The notes below the pieces were generated by a model. It made no database searches and was not told where the DNA came from. It saw nothing but the letters and a program-made list of their open reading frames with translations. Source: a virus. From it: DNA of 21,001 bases. The stretch is from IMG/VR virus record IMGVR_UViG_3300008120_000395, positions 1 to 21,001 of that record; one strand, 5' to 3'. The position numbers and the translations under genes are program-made. Positions 6,363 to 13,885 of the stretch are shown here, piece by piece (within the stretch, counting starts at the first letter, position 1; each line of letters starts with the position of its first letter).

Positions 6363-6862
6363 TAAAATGCCTGTTTATAATCAACAATCTCGCAGTTCCT
6401 ACTAACCTCTTTAACAAAGTAAACGCATCTAGGCTTCTCAGTATCTTCTATTGGCACACATAGAAATTGACCATTCTTTAATCTAGGAGCATACCAAACT
6501 ACGTCATGGTATATATCCATTACTTCTATATCACAGAATGTAGGTTTAAAACTAGTCAATGGATTGAATTCAAATGCTTTAAATCCACGATCATTGATAC
6601 TTGTCAATGGTAATGTTTCTAAATCTCCCAACTCGGGTTCACCAATAAGTATTTGCCATTCAACTGGCATCTTAATAATTTTATCGTCAATACGCAATAC
6701 CAATGCAGGACTGTTGAAGCTTTCTAAGAATATTAATGGTATATAGTGATAGTCTACATTTGCAGGATTACTATTATCCAAAATAGCAAATCTCAAATCA
6801 TCAATTTCTTCTGGTAATGTTTCTAAGTTATATACTGTGTTGTCTAAGGTTAATATTTTCAT
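6362..6862 (-). CDS. Hypothetical protein, first gene of the gp62-exonuclease operon
   Basis: 166 residues, not recognised. The protein is beta-rich and acidic, with no membrane segment or known motif; fragments such as VEWQILIGEPELGD and VVWYAPRLKNGQFL suggest a globular fold. It begins the operon that runs to 2843 and is coupled to the gp62-like gene by a TAATG overlap. A good promoter (TTGAAA, 17 bases, TACAAT) ends 6 bases before its ATG with no Shine-Dalgarno, so its mRNA may be leaderless. In T4 the gene before 62 and 44 is the clamp gene 45; this protein is too short and too different for me to call it a clamp. Confidence 0.62.
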   Translation of the reverse strand: MKILTLDNTVYNLETLPEEIDDLRFAILDNSNPANVDYHYIPLIFLESFNSPALVLRIDDKIIKMPVEWQILIGEPELGDLETLPLTSINDRGFKAFEFNPLTSFKPTFCDIEVMDIYHDVVWYAPRLKNGQFLCVPIEDTEKPRCVYFVKEVSRNCEIVDYKQAF

Positions 6863-6868
6863 GTTGTC

Positions 6869-6897
6869 ATTGTATCATTTATACTGTAATTTTTCAA
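6869..6897 (-). promoter_or_regulatory. Sigma70-like promoter, probably leaderless
   Basis: TTGAAA (6892-6897), a 17-base spacer, and TACAAT (6869-6874). The -10 ends 6 bases before the ATG at 6862. The promoter overlaps the 3' end of uvsW. The spacer also contains TATAAATG, one mismatch from the T4 late box. Confidence 0.65.
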
Positions 6898-8332
6898 TAC
6901 TAAATGGATAGTTAGCCTCACGATAAAATTCTTTACGTTTGGTTAAATGTCGTTTACTGAATTTGCACGAACTTGTTATATCCCAAATTTGTACAAAATC
7001 TTTGTCCTCTGCTTTTCTAATACCTCGCCCGATACTTTGGATGACTCTAACAAAACTTTTACCAGGCTCTACCAAAACTAGGTTAAAGATTCTAGGGATG
7101 TTGATGCCCACAGCAGCAACACCATAAGTTGCAACAGCTACTTTATCGTCACTAGTAGCAAACTCATCATATTCTTCTTTTCGTTCTGTAAGTTTTGTTT
7201 CTCCGCTTACAAATACTGCATCAGGTAATCTATCTATTAGTTCTTTACCTGCATTAACTCTGTCTACTAACACAAGTGTGTTTCCTGTTTCTTTTACATT
7301 GAGTATTAACTGTGCGATTGTATCTAATCTAGTTTTATCCTCAAGTAAATGCTTTAGTTCACTTTGATAGTTTGTGAATTCTACATGGTCTTGTAACTGC
7401 ACAATGTTAACGTGACAGTTCGCAAGTACACCTCTATCCTGTAATTCACTGGCTGCAAGTTTGTTGATTACTGGGCCTATGCTTACAAACAATGATTGAC
7501 TTGCAAACTGTTCTTTTGGTATTGTTCCTGTAAGACCCCATCTGATTGGTACATTAGCAAATAATCCTGTCAACATAGTTTTGAGTACATCTGCTTTTGC
7601 TTGATGCACCTCATCAATGATAATACAGATTAAATCTTCCATAAAGGTTTGAAGTTTTTCTGCGTTATCTATATCATCTTTGTTTTTTACTAAGTAATTT
7701 AAACTTTGCCAAGTACAAATTGTATGTGTATGGCCTAACTCTTTTCTATCACCAAAATAAACTCCTACATCAAGACCTAAGTTAATATAATCTGCTTCAG
7801 TCTGTACTACTAGACTTTTGTTCGGTACAATAACTATGCTTCTTCCATAGTTTTCTATAGTGTGACTGAGTGCAGCAGTCATAATTGTTTTACCTGCTCC
7901 CGTAGCAACTTCTTGCATACATTGTGGATTAGATAAAAAGTTATTGACGATTTCTATTTGATAGTCACGTAATAGAATAGGTTGACCTGCCATAGTATGA
8001 CCTTTTGGCCAAACCTTATGAGAAAACGTATCCTCGGACACTTGAGAAAAATCAAACGAATGGTTAACTTCACGCAAATCGTTTAGTTCAATTTCGTATC
8101 CTGCCCCATCAACATAAGGTATAATCTTATCAAGTAGATTAATAAAAGTACTACCGCCCAAACTGAAGTAGCTTACTTTACCGTTCCATCTACCAAGTTT
8201 AACAGCAGGAAGGTACCTAGCTCCTGGTACCTCGTACTCAAACATTTTCATCAGCGACTTGCGCTCTCCTAACTCAAGCCCTTCTATCTTGCAATTTACT
8301 TCGTCTTTTATAATTATTTTACATGATTTCAT
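6875..8332 (-). CDS. uvsW: UvsW-type DNA/RNA helicase
   Basis: 485-residue SF2 helicase that remodels forks and branched recombination intermediates and removes R-loops, switching T4 from origin- to recombination-dependent replication. The N-terminal domain (1-100) has the typical RWNGKVSYFSL segment. The helicase core shows Walker A ATGAGKT (143-149), DEVH (240-243), LTGT (267-270), a domain-2 segment VFVSGE, and motif VI QSIGRGIRK (432-440). T4 UvsW is about 500 residues, so this one is complete. Its ATG overlaps the stop of the upstream HARP-like gene (ATGA), so they are co-translated. It ends 12 bases before the next gene, with that gene's promoter inside its tail. Confidence 0.93.
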   Translation of the reverse strand: MKSCKIIIKDEVNCKIEGLELGERKSLMKMFEYEVPGARYLPAVKLGRWNGKVSYFSLGGSTFINLLDKIIPYVDGAGYEIELNDLREVNHSFDFSQVSEDTFSHKVWPKGHTMAGQPILLRDYQIEIVNNFLSNPQCMQEVATGAGKTIMTAALSHTIENYGRSIVIVPNKSLVVQTEADYINLGLDVGVYFGDRKELGHTHTICTWQSLNYLVKNKDDIDNAEKLQTFMEDLICIIIDEVHQAKADVLKTMLTGLFANVPIRWGLTGTIPKEQFASQSLFVSIGPVINKLAASELQDRGVLANCHVNIVQLQDHVEFTNYQSELKHLLEDKTRLDTIAQLILNVKETGNTLVLVDRVNAGKELIDRLPDAVFVSGETKLTERKEEYDEFATSDDKVAVATYGVAAVGINIPRIFNLVLVEPGKSFVRVIQSIGRGIRKAEDKDFVQIWDITSSCKFSKRHLTKRKEFYREANYPFSIEKLQYK

Positions 8333-9372
8333 TTTAACTCTATTGGGCTTGAATTTACTAAGGTTATCACCTTTGATGCGTAAAAGGTACCTGACATAAA
8401 GGCACTATAAGATGAACTTGATCGTATCATTACCGGCATGTTGTACTTATTAGGTTCTACAAATTTATCTGTATTACGATTATTAACTTTGTCGATAGGA
8501 AAATTTAAATGTTTTTTTAATTGTTGATCATAATTTAGTGCATCCAGTGAACTGTGTAATACTGCCGCATAAATTACATAATCACATTTTATTTTCCTAA
8601 GTTTAACAGCTAGTCCTTCAACATCAGCAAGTTCATGAATTACATTTCTATGGATAGCAAATTTTATTTCATCTAATGTGTATTCATTTTTTAATTTGTT
8701 AATTACATGTTCGCTAATCTTAATTCCATATGATACAAGTAATGATATTGTGCTTAGGTCAGTATTTAATTCAATATCTTTGATTACTCTTGCAAGTGGT
8801 TCATTTAAATTAAAAATATACAATCTATCATTACATCTTACTAGTGTTGGATCCCAGCAACTGTTCTCATCATGTATGCTAATTTCATCAATAATATTTC
8901 TTATTGTATCACAAAACATTACAGTATCATAATGTTTCATTACACATCCTATTGCCAATTTTAGTTTATACAAACCAAACTCAGTATTATAAAATCTTTT
9001 TTCTCTATTCCAAGTCATTATGGAATGATCTCTGAACTCTTGCACGAATGATGCTTTATAGGGACATTTTAAAATTAATTCCCCATTTTCAATACTGAAT
9101 TGTGCTTGTGTATATTCTGGGCTACTCTGTATTACGGTGAGTGTCCAAGGCAATTCAGATAATTGTTCAGAATCAAATTGGTGTTTACCCAATTGTGTCT
9201 TATACTTCTTGACAACTTTCTTAAACAATGCCACTTGGTTACTTGTGATAGGCTTTCTAGATAATACGTTAGCTACTTGTAGATTGTAAAAGAACTTTTG
9301 GTCATATCGTGACAAGCTGACATGATTCAACATCAAGTCCAAAACTTCTTCGGCATTCAGTAATCTATTCAT
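8329..9372 (-). CDS. UvsW-operon partner with HARP-like DNA-binding segment
   Basis: 347 residues without a helicase core. Residues about 95-148 (ENGELILKCPYKASFV, then FRDHSIMTWNREKRFYNT, then a helix) read like the HARP/SMARCAL1-type module that precedes many SF2 remodelling helicases: strand, strand, W-x-x-x-x-R-x-W/F-x turn, strand, helix. A helical lead-in (DQKFFYNLQVANVL, then ITSNQVALFKKVVKKY) is also common in phage DNA-binding proteins. The C-terminal 200 residues are unrecognised. It is translationally coupled to uvsW by ATGA and has its own promoter, so a separately encoded substrate-recognition partner of UvsW is a reasonable inference. The HARP assignment is by eye only. Confidence 0.6.
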   Translation of the reverse strand: MNRLLNAEEVLDLMLNHVSLSRYDQKFFYNLQVANVLSRKPITSNQVALFKKVVKKYKTQLGKHQFDSEQLSELPWTLTVIQSSPEYTQAQFSIENGELILKCPYKASFVQEFRDHSIMTWNREKRFYNTEFGLYKLKLAIGCVMKHYDTVMFCDTIRNIIDEISIHDENSCWDPTLVRCNDRLYIFNLNEPLARVIKDIELNTDLSTISLLVSYGIKISEHVINKLKNEYTLDEIKFAIHRNVIHELADVEGLAVKLRKIKCDYVIYAAVLHSSLDALNYDQQLKKHLNFPIDKVNNRNTDKFVEPNKYNMPVMIRSSSSYSAFMSGTFYASKVITLVNSSPIELK

Positions 9373-9378
9373 ACGTTA

Positions 9379-9406
9379 ATTATACTACAATAAAAAAATA
9401 TTGCAA
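9379..9406 (-). promoter_or_regulatory. Sigma70-like promoter for the uvsW operon, probably leaderless
   Basis: TTGCAA (9401-9406), a 16-base spacer, and a perfect TATAAT (9379-9384) that ends 6 bases before the ATG at 9372, with no Shine-Dalgarno. The -35 is embedded in an 11-base palindrome, TTGCA-A-TGCAA (9401-9411), which could be an operator. Confidence 0.65.
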
Positions 9407-9417
9407 TGCAAATGGCG

Positions 9418-9439
9418 AATGGGAGCCGAAGCTCCCATT
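9418..9439 (-). terminator. UUCG tetraloop terminator after the AAA+ gene
   Basis: On the minus strand AATGGGAGC-TTCG-GCTCCCATT: a perfect 9-bp stem with a C(UUCG)G loop, typical of T4-family terminators and mRNA-end hairpins. It lies 15 bases past the stop of the AAA+ gene. A run of seven T follows only after about 20 bases (9392-9398), so it may act as a partial terminator or stabilising end before the uvsW promoter. Confidence 0.75.
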
Positions 9440-9454
9440 GCCTAGTTGAGAAAA

Positions 9455-10489
9455 TTAACCACGCTTCATACAAGTAGTGCTTGCAAGATTTTTCCAGTTG
9501 GGGCTAATCTTAACCAGATCAGCAATCTTCAAACACATACGCAAACTCAATTCATGCAACTTAGTTTTGTTATCTTGCATGAAAGCAAAAATTTCTTCTG
9601 CTTGACCTTCTTCAAAATTGTAGTCTTTGAACAGACCACCATCGCTATCACGATGTACTTGTTTGATACGCAACATCTTGTCACGCTCCGTATCAATCGT
9701 CAAGTCCAAAAAGTGACAACGACTCTGCAATGCCTCAAGGTGATCTTGCAGTTTCTTAGACTTCACATTCTCAAACTTCAAGTTTGTGATGAAGATAGCA
9801 GAACCCTCAAAGTTAAACTGATCAGGGATACCCTCACGGCGCAGCATAGAACTATCACTGTTCCAGCAAATGCGTCTACGCTTACCTGAATCTAGTGCTG
9901 CCTTAAGAATGTTTAGTGACAGGTCATCTTGAAATACAGAATCACAATCATCAAACACCAGTACATTTTTTTTGTCAGAATATTTGTACAATTGTGCATA
10001 CAAACCCAGTGCAGTCATTGCACCTTTAACAATCTCAAAACGAACACGCTTGCCTGCAAGCTTGTCAAACATGCTAGCTTTTTCTAATTGAGTTTCAACA
10101 CCGAATGATTTACCTACACCTGGAGGACCTGACACAATCATAGCCCGAATATCGCTATTGATTGCTGCCTTAGTCATTTCATCAAGAACTGCAAAACGGG
10201 TAGCAATGCGATCCATTGCTTCTTCATCAGTCTCTACTACTTTAGTTTCTTTTGCTTTAAAAGCAATTGCGTTTTCGCTCACTTTAGGTTCTCCGTCTAC
10301 AAATACAATATCGTTAATAGAATCAACTTTCACTTTGACAACATCAATTGCAATGTCAAACTGACCGTCATTTTTTACAGTAATATAGTTACCTTTTTTA
10401 CCTGTCTGAAAATCTTTCACAAGTGTGAATTCTTGATTGACTACGGGCTTGTTGCGATATTCACCGAATTTGACAAGAATCGTACTCAT
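9455..10489 (-). CDS. AAA+ ATPase
   Basis: 344 residues. An unusual beta-rich N-terminal part (1-85) precedes an AAA+ core with Walker A GPPGVGKS (121-128), Walker B VLVFDDCDS (176-184) and an arginine-finger-like LQSRC near 250. Walker B has Asp-Asp instead of the usual Asp-Glu. The ATG is preceded by AGGAGC and by a consensus promoter (10521-10549); a UUCG terminator follows, so it is a single-gene unit. The LQSRC segment, followed by a T-x-x-x-R-D-K-M-L run, recalls clamp-loader gp44 (LQSRC, then T-D-E-D-K), and the window has a gp62-like gene without a neighbouring gp44. It could therefore be a diverged gp44, or an unrelated phage AAA+ ATPase; I lean to the latter. Confidence 0.82.
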   Translation of the reverse strand: MSTILVKFGEYRNKPVVNQEFTLVKDFQTGKKGNYITVKNDGQFDIAIDVVKVKVDSINDIVFVDGEPKVSENAIAFKAKETKVVETDEEAMDRIATRFAVLDEMTKAAINSDIRAMIVSGPPGVGKSFGVETQLEKASMFDKLAGKRVRFEIVKGAMTALGLYAQLYKYSDKKNVLVFDDCDSVFQDDLSLNILKAALDSGKRRRICWNSDSSMLRREGIPDQFNFEGSAIFITNLKFENVKSKKLQDHLEALQSRCHFLDLTIDTERDKMLRIKQVHRDSDGGLFKDYNFEEGQAEEIFAFMQDNKTKLHELSLRMCLKIADLVKISPNWKNLASTTCMKRG

Positions 10490-10511
10490 TTATTAGCTCC
10501 TAATTATCAAG

Positions 10512-10835
10512 TTATGTGACATTATACATGTAACCTAATTTATTGTCAAGTGTTGCAATTGCTCTAATGTAAGTATTTCCACCTGAACGATGATATAAAT
10601 TTGTTTCACTTGTTGTCAATTTGACAGGGCTATCGTAACCTAAATCTTCATAGATTTTTTTAAGTGTTGCTAAAATTGCATCAGCTTTTAAGTCACTTAT
10701 CATAAATGAAACACTTCTACGGTTCTTGTCAAATTTAGAAGTCTTGTCAGTCCAGCAACCTAAATATCTTGCATTATTGACATCTAGTGCAATTTTGATA
10801 AGTTTTCTTGCTGTTTTTGTGTTTGGGGTATTCAT
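10512..10835 (-). CDS. Hypothetical protein
   Basis: 107 residues from ATG 10835; the frame stays open further to 10850, but AGGAG five bases before the second ATG fixes the start. Not recognised. It has a basic helical N-terminus (NTKTARKLIKIALDVNNARYLG), then a strand-rich centre (RRSVSFMISDL) and a helix (ADAILATLKKIYEDLGY). It has a consensus promoter and a leader nearly identical to that of the AAA+ gene downstream, suggesting joint control. Function unknown. Confidence 0.65.
   Translation of the reverse strand: MNTPNTKTARKLIKIALDVNNARYLGCWTDKTSKFDKNRRSVSFMISDLKADAILATLKKIYEDLGYDSPVKLTTSETNLYHRSGGNTYIRAIATLDNKLGYMYNVT
10521..10549 (-). promoter_or_regulatory. Consensus sigma70 promoter for the AAA+ gene
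   Basis: TTGACA (10544-10549), a 17-base spacer, and TATAAT (10521-10526): a perfect match to consensus. It lies within the 3' end of the 107-residue gene. The leader (about 25 bases) contains AGGAGC before the ATG at 10489. It shares TTGACAATAAAT with the next promoter upstream. Confidence 0.85.
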
Positions 10836-10865
10836 ATAGCTCCTAATCAATCACTTAATAAAGCT

Positions 10866-10894
10866 ATTGTATACCCGTACGGATTTATTGTCAA
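10866..10894 (-). promoter_or_regulatory. Near-consensus sigma70 promoter with palindromic spacer
   Basis: TTGACA (10889-10894), a 17-base spacer, and TACAAT (10866-10871). The spacer contains the palindrome CCGTACGG (10875-10882), a possible operator. It overlaps the stop of the 234-residue gene and drives the 107-residue gene. It shares the 12 bases TTGACAATAAAT with the promoter at 10521-10549. Confidence 0.82.
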
Positions 10895-11595
10895 TGTTTC
10901 AAAAATAGCAACCTAGGGTTGCAAATTTTGCAATAATTTAAATCGTCTTTTGTAAGACTTAGAAACTTGCCGCTGAGTGTTACAGTCCCAAACTCACAAA
11001 TAGACTGGAACAACTCTAATAGGTCATTTTCTTTAAGAATCTGAATACTATATAAATTTTTGTTTTCATCATTAAACCAAAATACATAAGAGCCTGTGGA
11101 CTTTGCACTCCTATACAATTTAGTCAAAAAATTTAATCTTTTAACACCTACGCTTGTATCTATTTTTTCATTTGATGATTCAATACGTAACTTGTCAATT
11201 TCTAAATCGTAATAATAAAATTCAGGTAGTTTATAAATCATACCCATATATTTTTCTGGGTATTCGTTTGTGTAACCTTTACTGATATAGTCTGAAAGGT
11301 CTTGTCTAAATTTGCTTAATGGTTTTCCTTTTAATGAACGCACCATTAATTTTTTACTATAGTAATCACGAATTTCTTTAGCCGTATCGTAATCTACCTG
11401 AACGACGGCATCTTTAGTACGAAACTCTTTTGATCTGTAATTAGCACAACTTATGGCTAGGCTGTCAACAGGATCTTTTCGCATTTGATCTTCATCTCTT
11501 TCTATTTCGTTAAAAATATCATCAATTGTGGCTATGTTGTAAACTTTATTACTAGTAACTTGTAACAATCCTGCACCTTGATGTTGATAACTCAT
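10891..11595 (-). CDS. Hypothetical protein, last gene of the UvsX-UvsY operon
   Basis: 234 residues, not recognised. A middle segment (about 53-145) is basic and Tyr-rich (YRSKEFRTKD, YYSKKLMVRSLKGKPLSKFRQDL, GMIYKLPEFYYYDLE). The C-terminal part is strand-rich (GSYVFWFNDENKNLYSIQIL) and ends with CKICNP. The CxxC pair could bind metal, but no partner pair is seen. The start overlaps the uvsY stop (ATGA), so it is translationally coupled to the recombination mediator, which suggests a role in recombination or replication. Nothing in the sequence proves this. Confidence 0.65.
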   Translation of the reverse strand: MSYQHQGAGLLQVTSNKVYNIATIDDIFNEIERDEDQMRKDPVDSLAISCANYRSKEFRTKDAVVQVDYDTAKEIRDYYSKKLMVRSLKGKPLSKFRQDLSDYISKGYTNEYPEKYMGMIYKLPEFYYYDLEIDKLRIESSNEKIDTSVGVKRLNFLTKLYRSAKSTGSYVFWFNDENKNLYSIQILKENDLLELFQSICEFGTVTLSGKFLSLTKDDLNYCKICNPRLLFLKH

Positions 11596-12047
11596 AATGT
11601 TACATCTTCCATTCCAGCAGTTCTAAGCCTAACAATGTGTCCCATCTGCCATTGTTTGGCATCAAGACCTTTAAGTACACCCAACCAACGATTACGTAGC
11701 AATGCTACTTCGTTGATTATAGTTTCAAAATCAATAACTTCTTCTTCACCGTCTACATACTTTTCAGCATCACGGCTAGTTAAGACTCTATTATACGCCT
11801 CAAGATATTTTTGAAAATGAGTTCGGCGAATCTTGCGCAATCTGATGTTAAGATAATTTAACACAGCCTCAATTTCTTGAAGCTGGTTAAATCTATGCTC
11901 AGTGATACCGGGTAATGCTGAAATATTTTTTTCAAGATTTCCGTATATCTTTACATCATTTTTAGCCTGAAGTAATTCATTATCATAGTATGATATGAAA
12001 TCTGGAATTACAGATAAATCAGTTGAAACTTTGGTGTACCAAGTCAT
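11592..12047 (-). CDS. uvsY: UvsY-type recombination mediator
   Basis: 151 residues against 137 for T4 UvsY, which helps UvsX displace gp32 and assemble on ssDNA. After an N-terminal helical part, the core runs LNYLNIRLRKIRRTHFQKYLEAYNRVLTSRDAEKYVDG, like the YYSGRG...RYEKSEMKTVLSADKDVLKVD part of T4 UvsY, then LLRNRWLGVLKGLDAKQWQMGHIVRLRTAGMED, like the YWGILLDFCSGALDAIKSRGFAIKHIQDMRAFE end. The match is by eye. It is preceded by AGGACC six bases from the ATG and lies two genes after uvsX, the expected functional neighbourhood. Confidence 0.75.
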   Translation of the reverse strand: MTWYTKVSTDLSVIPDFISYYDNELLQAKNDVKIYGNLEKNISALPGITEHRFNQLQEIEAVLNYLNIRLRKIRRTHFQKYLEAYNRVLTSRDAEKYVDGEEEVIDFETIINEVALLRNRWLGVLKGLDAKQWQMGHIVRLRTAGMEDVTL

Positions 12048-12058
12048 AATGGTCCTAA

Positions 12059-12313
12059 TTAATAACGTTCGTAATCGTCATAGTCATCATCATAGTCGTC
12101 CTCTTCTTCATCCTGCAGACTACGATCATCAAGAAAGAGTAATGCTTTGGCAATATCTTTATCGCCTCTGAATTCCTCTTTTATTTCACTAGCCTCATAA
12201 TTATTTTCCATCAAATAATTTACTAGTGTTTCTGCTGCTTCTTTTCTTTCATTTAGGTCGATATGCATACGCAATGCTTCCCAAACTTCTGCAATAGTAT
12301 CTAAATTTGTCAT
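12059..12313 (-). CDS. Small acidic-tailed protein between UvsX and UvsY
   Basis: 84 residues. It is helical (about 1-65) and ends in a strongly acidic, Tyr-containing tail (DEEEDDYDDDYDDYERY). The ATG overlaps the uvsX stop (ATGA) and a GGAGG ribosome site lies inside the uvsX tail. Acidic tails in phage and bacterial recombination proteins can mimic DNA or bind partners such as SSB-interacting proteins; that is a suggestion. It is not recognised as a named family. Confidence 0.65.
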   Translation of the reverse strand: MTNLDTIAEVWEALRMHIDLNERKEAAETLVNYLMENNYEASEIKEEFRGDKDIAKALLFLDDRSLQDEEEDDYDDDYDDYERY

Positions 12314-13377
12314 GCTGCCTCCTCTTCAACATCAGCAACATTACTTAGCTTATTTGTTTGATTTTTACTAAACTCGGCCATTACCTTATCTAAGCATCCA
12401 TCTTCATTGCTTTCCCAACCTTTACGGAACATCTTCAAAACTTCTCCGTCATTGGTTGTATATGCAAGACGATTACCTTCTTTAGTAAGCATGCCATGTT
12501 TCTCAAACAAGTCAAGCAATCCACTATATGGATTCATACCTGTTGAATATGGAATTTTAATTTGCAGTGATTCAAATGGCTTTGCATAACGTGTTTTCAT
12601 AATCTTACATGCAGCACGAATACCATTTACTTCTGTAACCTTATTACCATCTTCATCTTCTTTGAGTTTCAACTTCTTCATTGCAACAACAATACTTGAT
12701 GCATACACAAAGCCTTGACCACCTGAAATTTTATCATCAGGATCAAACATATCTTGTGATGCATAGGTGTGATTAGTTGCAACCATACCAATGTTCAATG
12801 CACCGAACATGTTTACACAGTTACGAACAAGTGCGGTAAGTGCTTTGGGTTTACGACCCATGTCACCCTTCATATCACCTGCATCAAACTGATTAACATC
12901 AGTTGGTGTCAACAACATTCCCAAACTGTCTATGATGAACAATACTTTTGGTCTATCTTCAGGTGACAATGTTTTATAGTCAGCAACAAATTTACTGACA
13001 GTTTTGGCTACGTCATCAATCATAGCCATGTTAAGTTTCAGTAACTTTTCTTCACTAGTGTCAACTCCTAACGCTTTGAGCCAATCTTCGTCCAAAGCGT
13101 TTTCTGAATCAATAAGTACCACAAAGATACCTTGTTGCTGAGCATGGCGTACCAAGTTCCCAGAGCAGATGTAACTCTTACCGGAACCAGATTCGCCAGC
13201 AAATACAGTGACTTTGCCAAGAGGCACGCCTTTGCTAAAATCACCGCTAATAAGATAATTGAGTGCATAATTTCCTGTACTGATCCAGTCGGTAGGATCA
13301 TTAAAACCTATACTAAGCCCATCAATGGACTTAGTTATTTCTCGCCTAAATTTACTCACATCAAACGGTTTAACCAT
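12310..13377 (-). CDS. uvsX: UvsX, RecA-family recombinase
   Basis: 355-residue strand-exchange protein that forms filaments on ssDNA. Walker A GESGSGKS (61-68), catalytic glutamate E92 in LIDSENALD, Walker B VLFIIDS (145-151), and the L1/L2 DNA-binding loop area near 160-215 (DMKGDMGRKPKAL, then NHTYASQD). T4 UvsX is about 391 residues; the C-terminal part here is shorter but complete, ending in an acidic EEEAA. The ATG lies 8 bases inside the upstream HNH gene. Together with UvsY, the SSB and UvsW it completes the T4-type recombination set. The call is firm. Confidence 0.95.
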   Translation of the reverse strand: MVKPFDVSKFRREITKSIDGLSIGFNDPTDWISTGNYALNYLISGDFSKGVPLGKVTVFAGESGSGKSYICSGNLVRHAQQQGIFVVLIDSENALDEDWLKALGVDTSEEKLLKLNMAMIDDVAKTVSKFVADYKTLSPEDRPKVLFIIDSLGMLLTPTDVNQFDAGDMKGDMGRKPKALTALVRNCVNMFGALNIGMVATNHTYASQDMFDPDDKISGGQGFVYASSIVVAMKKLKLKEDEDGNKVTEVNGIRAACKIMKTRYAKPFESLQIKIPYSTGMNPYSGLLDLFEKHGMLTKEGNRLAYTTNDGEVLKMFRKGWESNEDGCLDKVMAEFSKNQTNKLSNVADVEEEAA

Positions 13378-13876
13378 TCAATATTCTCTCTTTCATATAA
13401 TTTAAAAGTTTTTCTAATTCTTGAATTGTCATATCCGATTTAAGTTTGTTTGCTCTCCATGAGATTACAAAAACATTCTCAGGTACATAACCCAATTCGG
13501 GTATTAACTTATCAAGAGTTGCCTTAGCAGGGTCACGTAAATGACCATCTTTGCCTCCCCATGCATAATTAAGTTTAATACCTAGTACAGGACAATATTC
13601 AGGCTGTTCAATTTGTTCTAATGTTATATTAAAAGGGATACCTTTTTTCCGTGCTGAATTTTTTCTTTGCCTTAATTGATAACTCAAGGTATTTTCAGAT
13701 GAACGATATCTATCTCTTTCGGATTGATAAAGTTCCATTCTGGAACATTCTACACATGTATAAGTTGAAACAAATCTTTCTGCTATATGTCCTCTTTTGC
13801 ATGGTTTGTTAGTAGTGTAGGTTTGCATTCCGTTTGCTTTGGCAACTTCTCTTTCAATGCATTTAATCCTAGACAT
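13370..13876 (-). CDS. HNH-type endonuclease-like protein, possibly homing
   Basis: 168 residues. The N-terminus has a zinc-binding pattern (C26-K-R-G-H30, then C41-x2-C44), as in phage HNH proteins. The C-terminal part runs CPVLGI (95-100), then ATLDKLIPELGY, VPENVFVIS and WRANKLKSD, the beta-beta-alpha metal core typical of HNH proteins of the form CP...SLDR...GY...NV...N..K. The first catalytic His is not obvious; the segment before LDK is DPAKA, so activity may be lost or provided differently. It lies between a small gene and uvsX, overlapping uvsX by 8 bases, and a weak promoter precedes it; this is typical of mobile endonuclease insertions in T4-like genomes. Start ATG with TAGGAA upstream. 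Confidence 0.75.
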   Translation of the reverse strand: MSRIKCIEREVAKANGMQTYTTNKPCKRGHIAERFVSTYTCVECSRMELYQSERDRYRSSENTLSYQLRQRKNSARKKGIPFNITLEQIEQPEYCPVLGIKLNYAWGGKDGHLRDPAKATLDKLIPELGYVPENVFVISWRANKLKSDMTIQELEKLLNYMKERILNG

Positions 13877-13885
13877 AATTAATTC

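Noticed and set aside
6362-6862. 166-residue protein as sliding clamp gp45 or RegA
   Set aside because: Gene order suggests it, but the length (clamp is about 228 residues) and sequence do not match either protein as I know them.
9446-9889. 147-residue plus-strand open frame opposite the AAA+ gene
   Set aside because: It lies wholly inside the complement of a well-supported AAA+ gene, has no family features, and is rich in residues typical of an antisense frame.
13132-13443. 103-residue plus-strand open frame opposite uvsX and the HNH gene
   Set aside because: It is antisense to the Walker A region of uvsX and has no ribosome site; a shadow frame.
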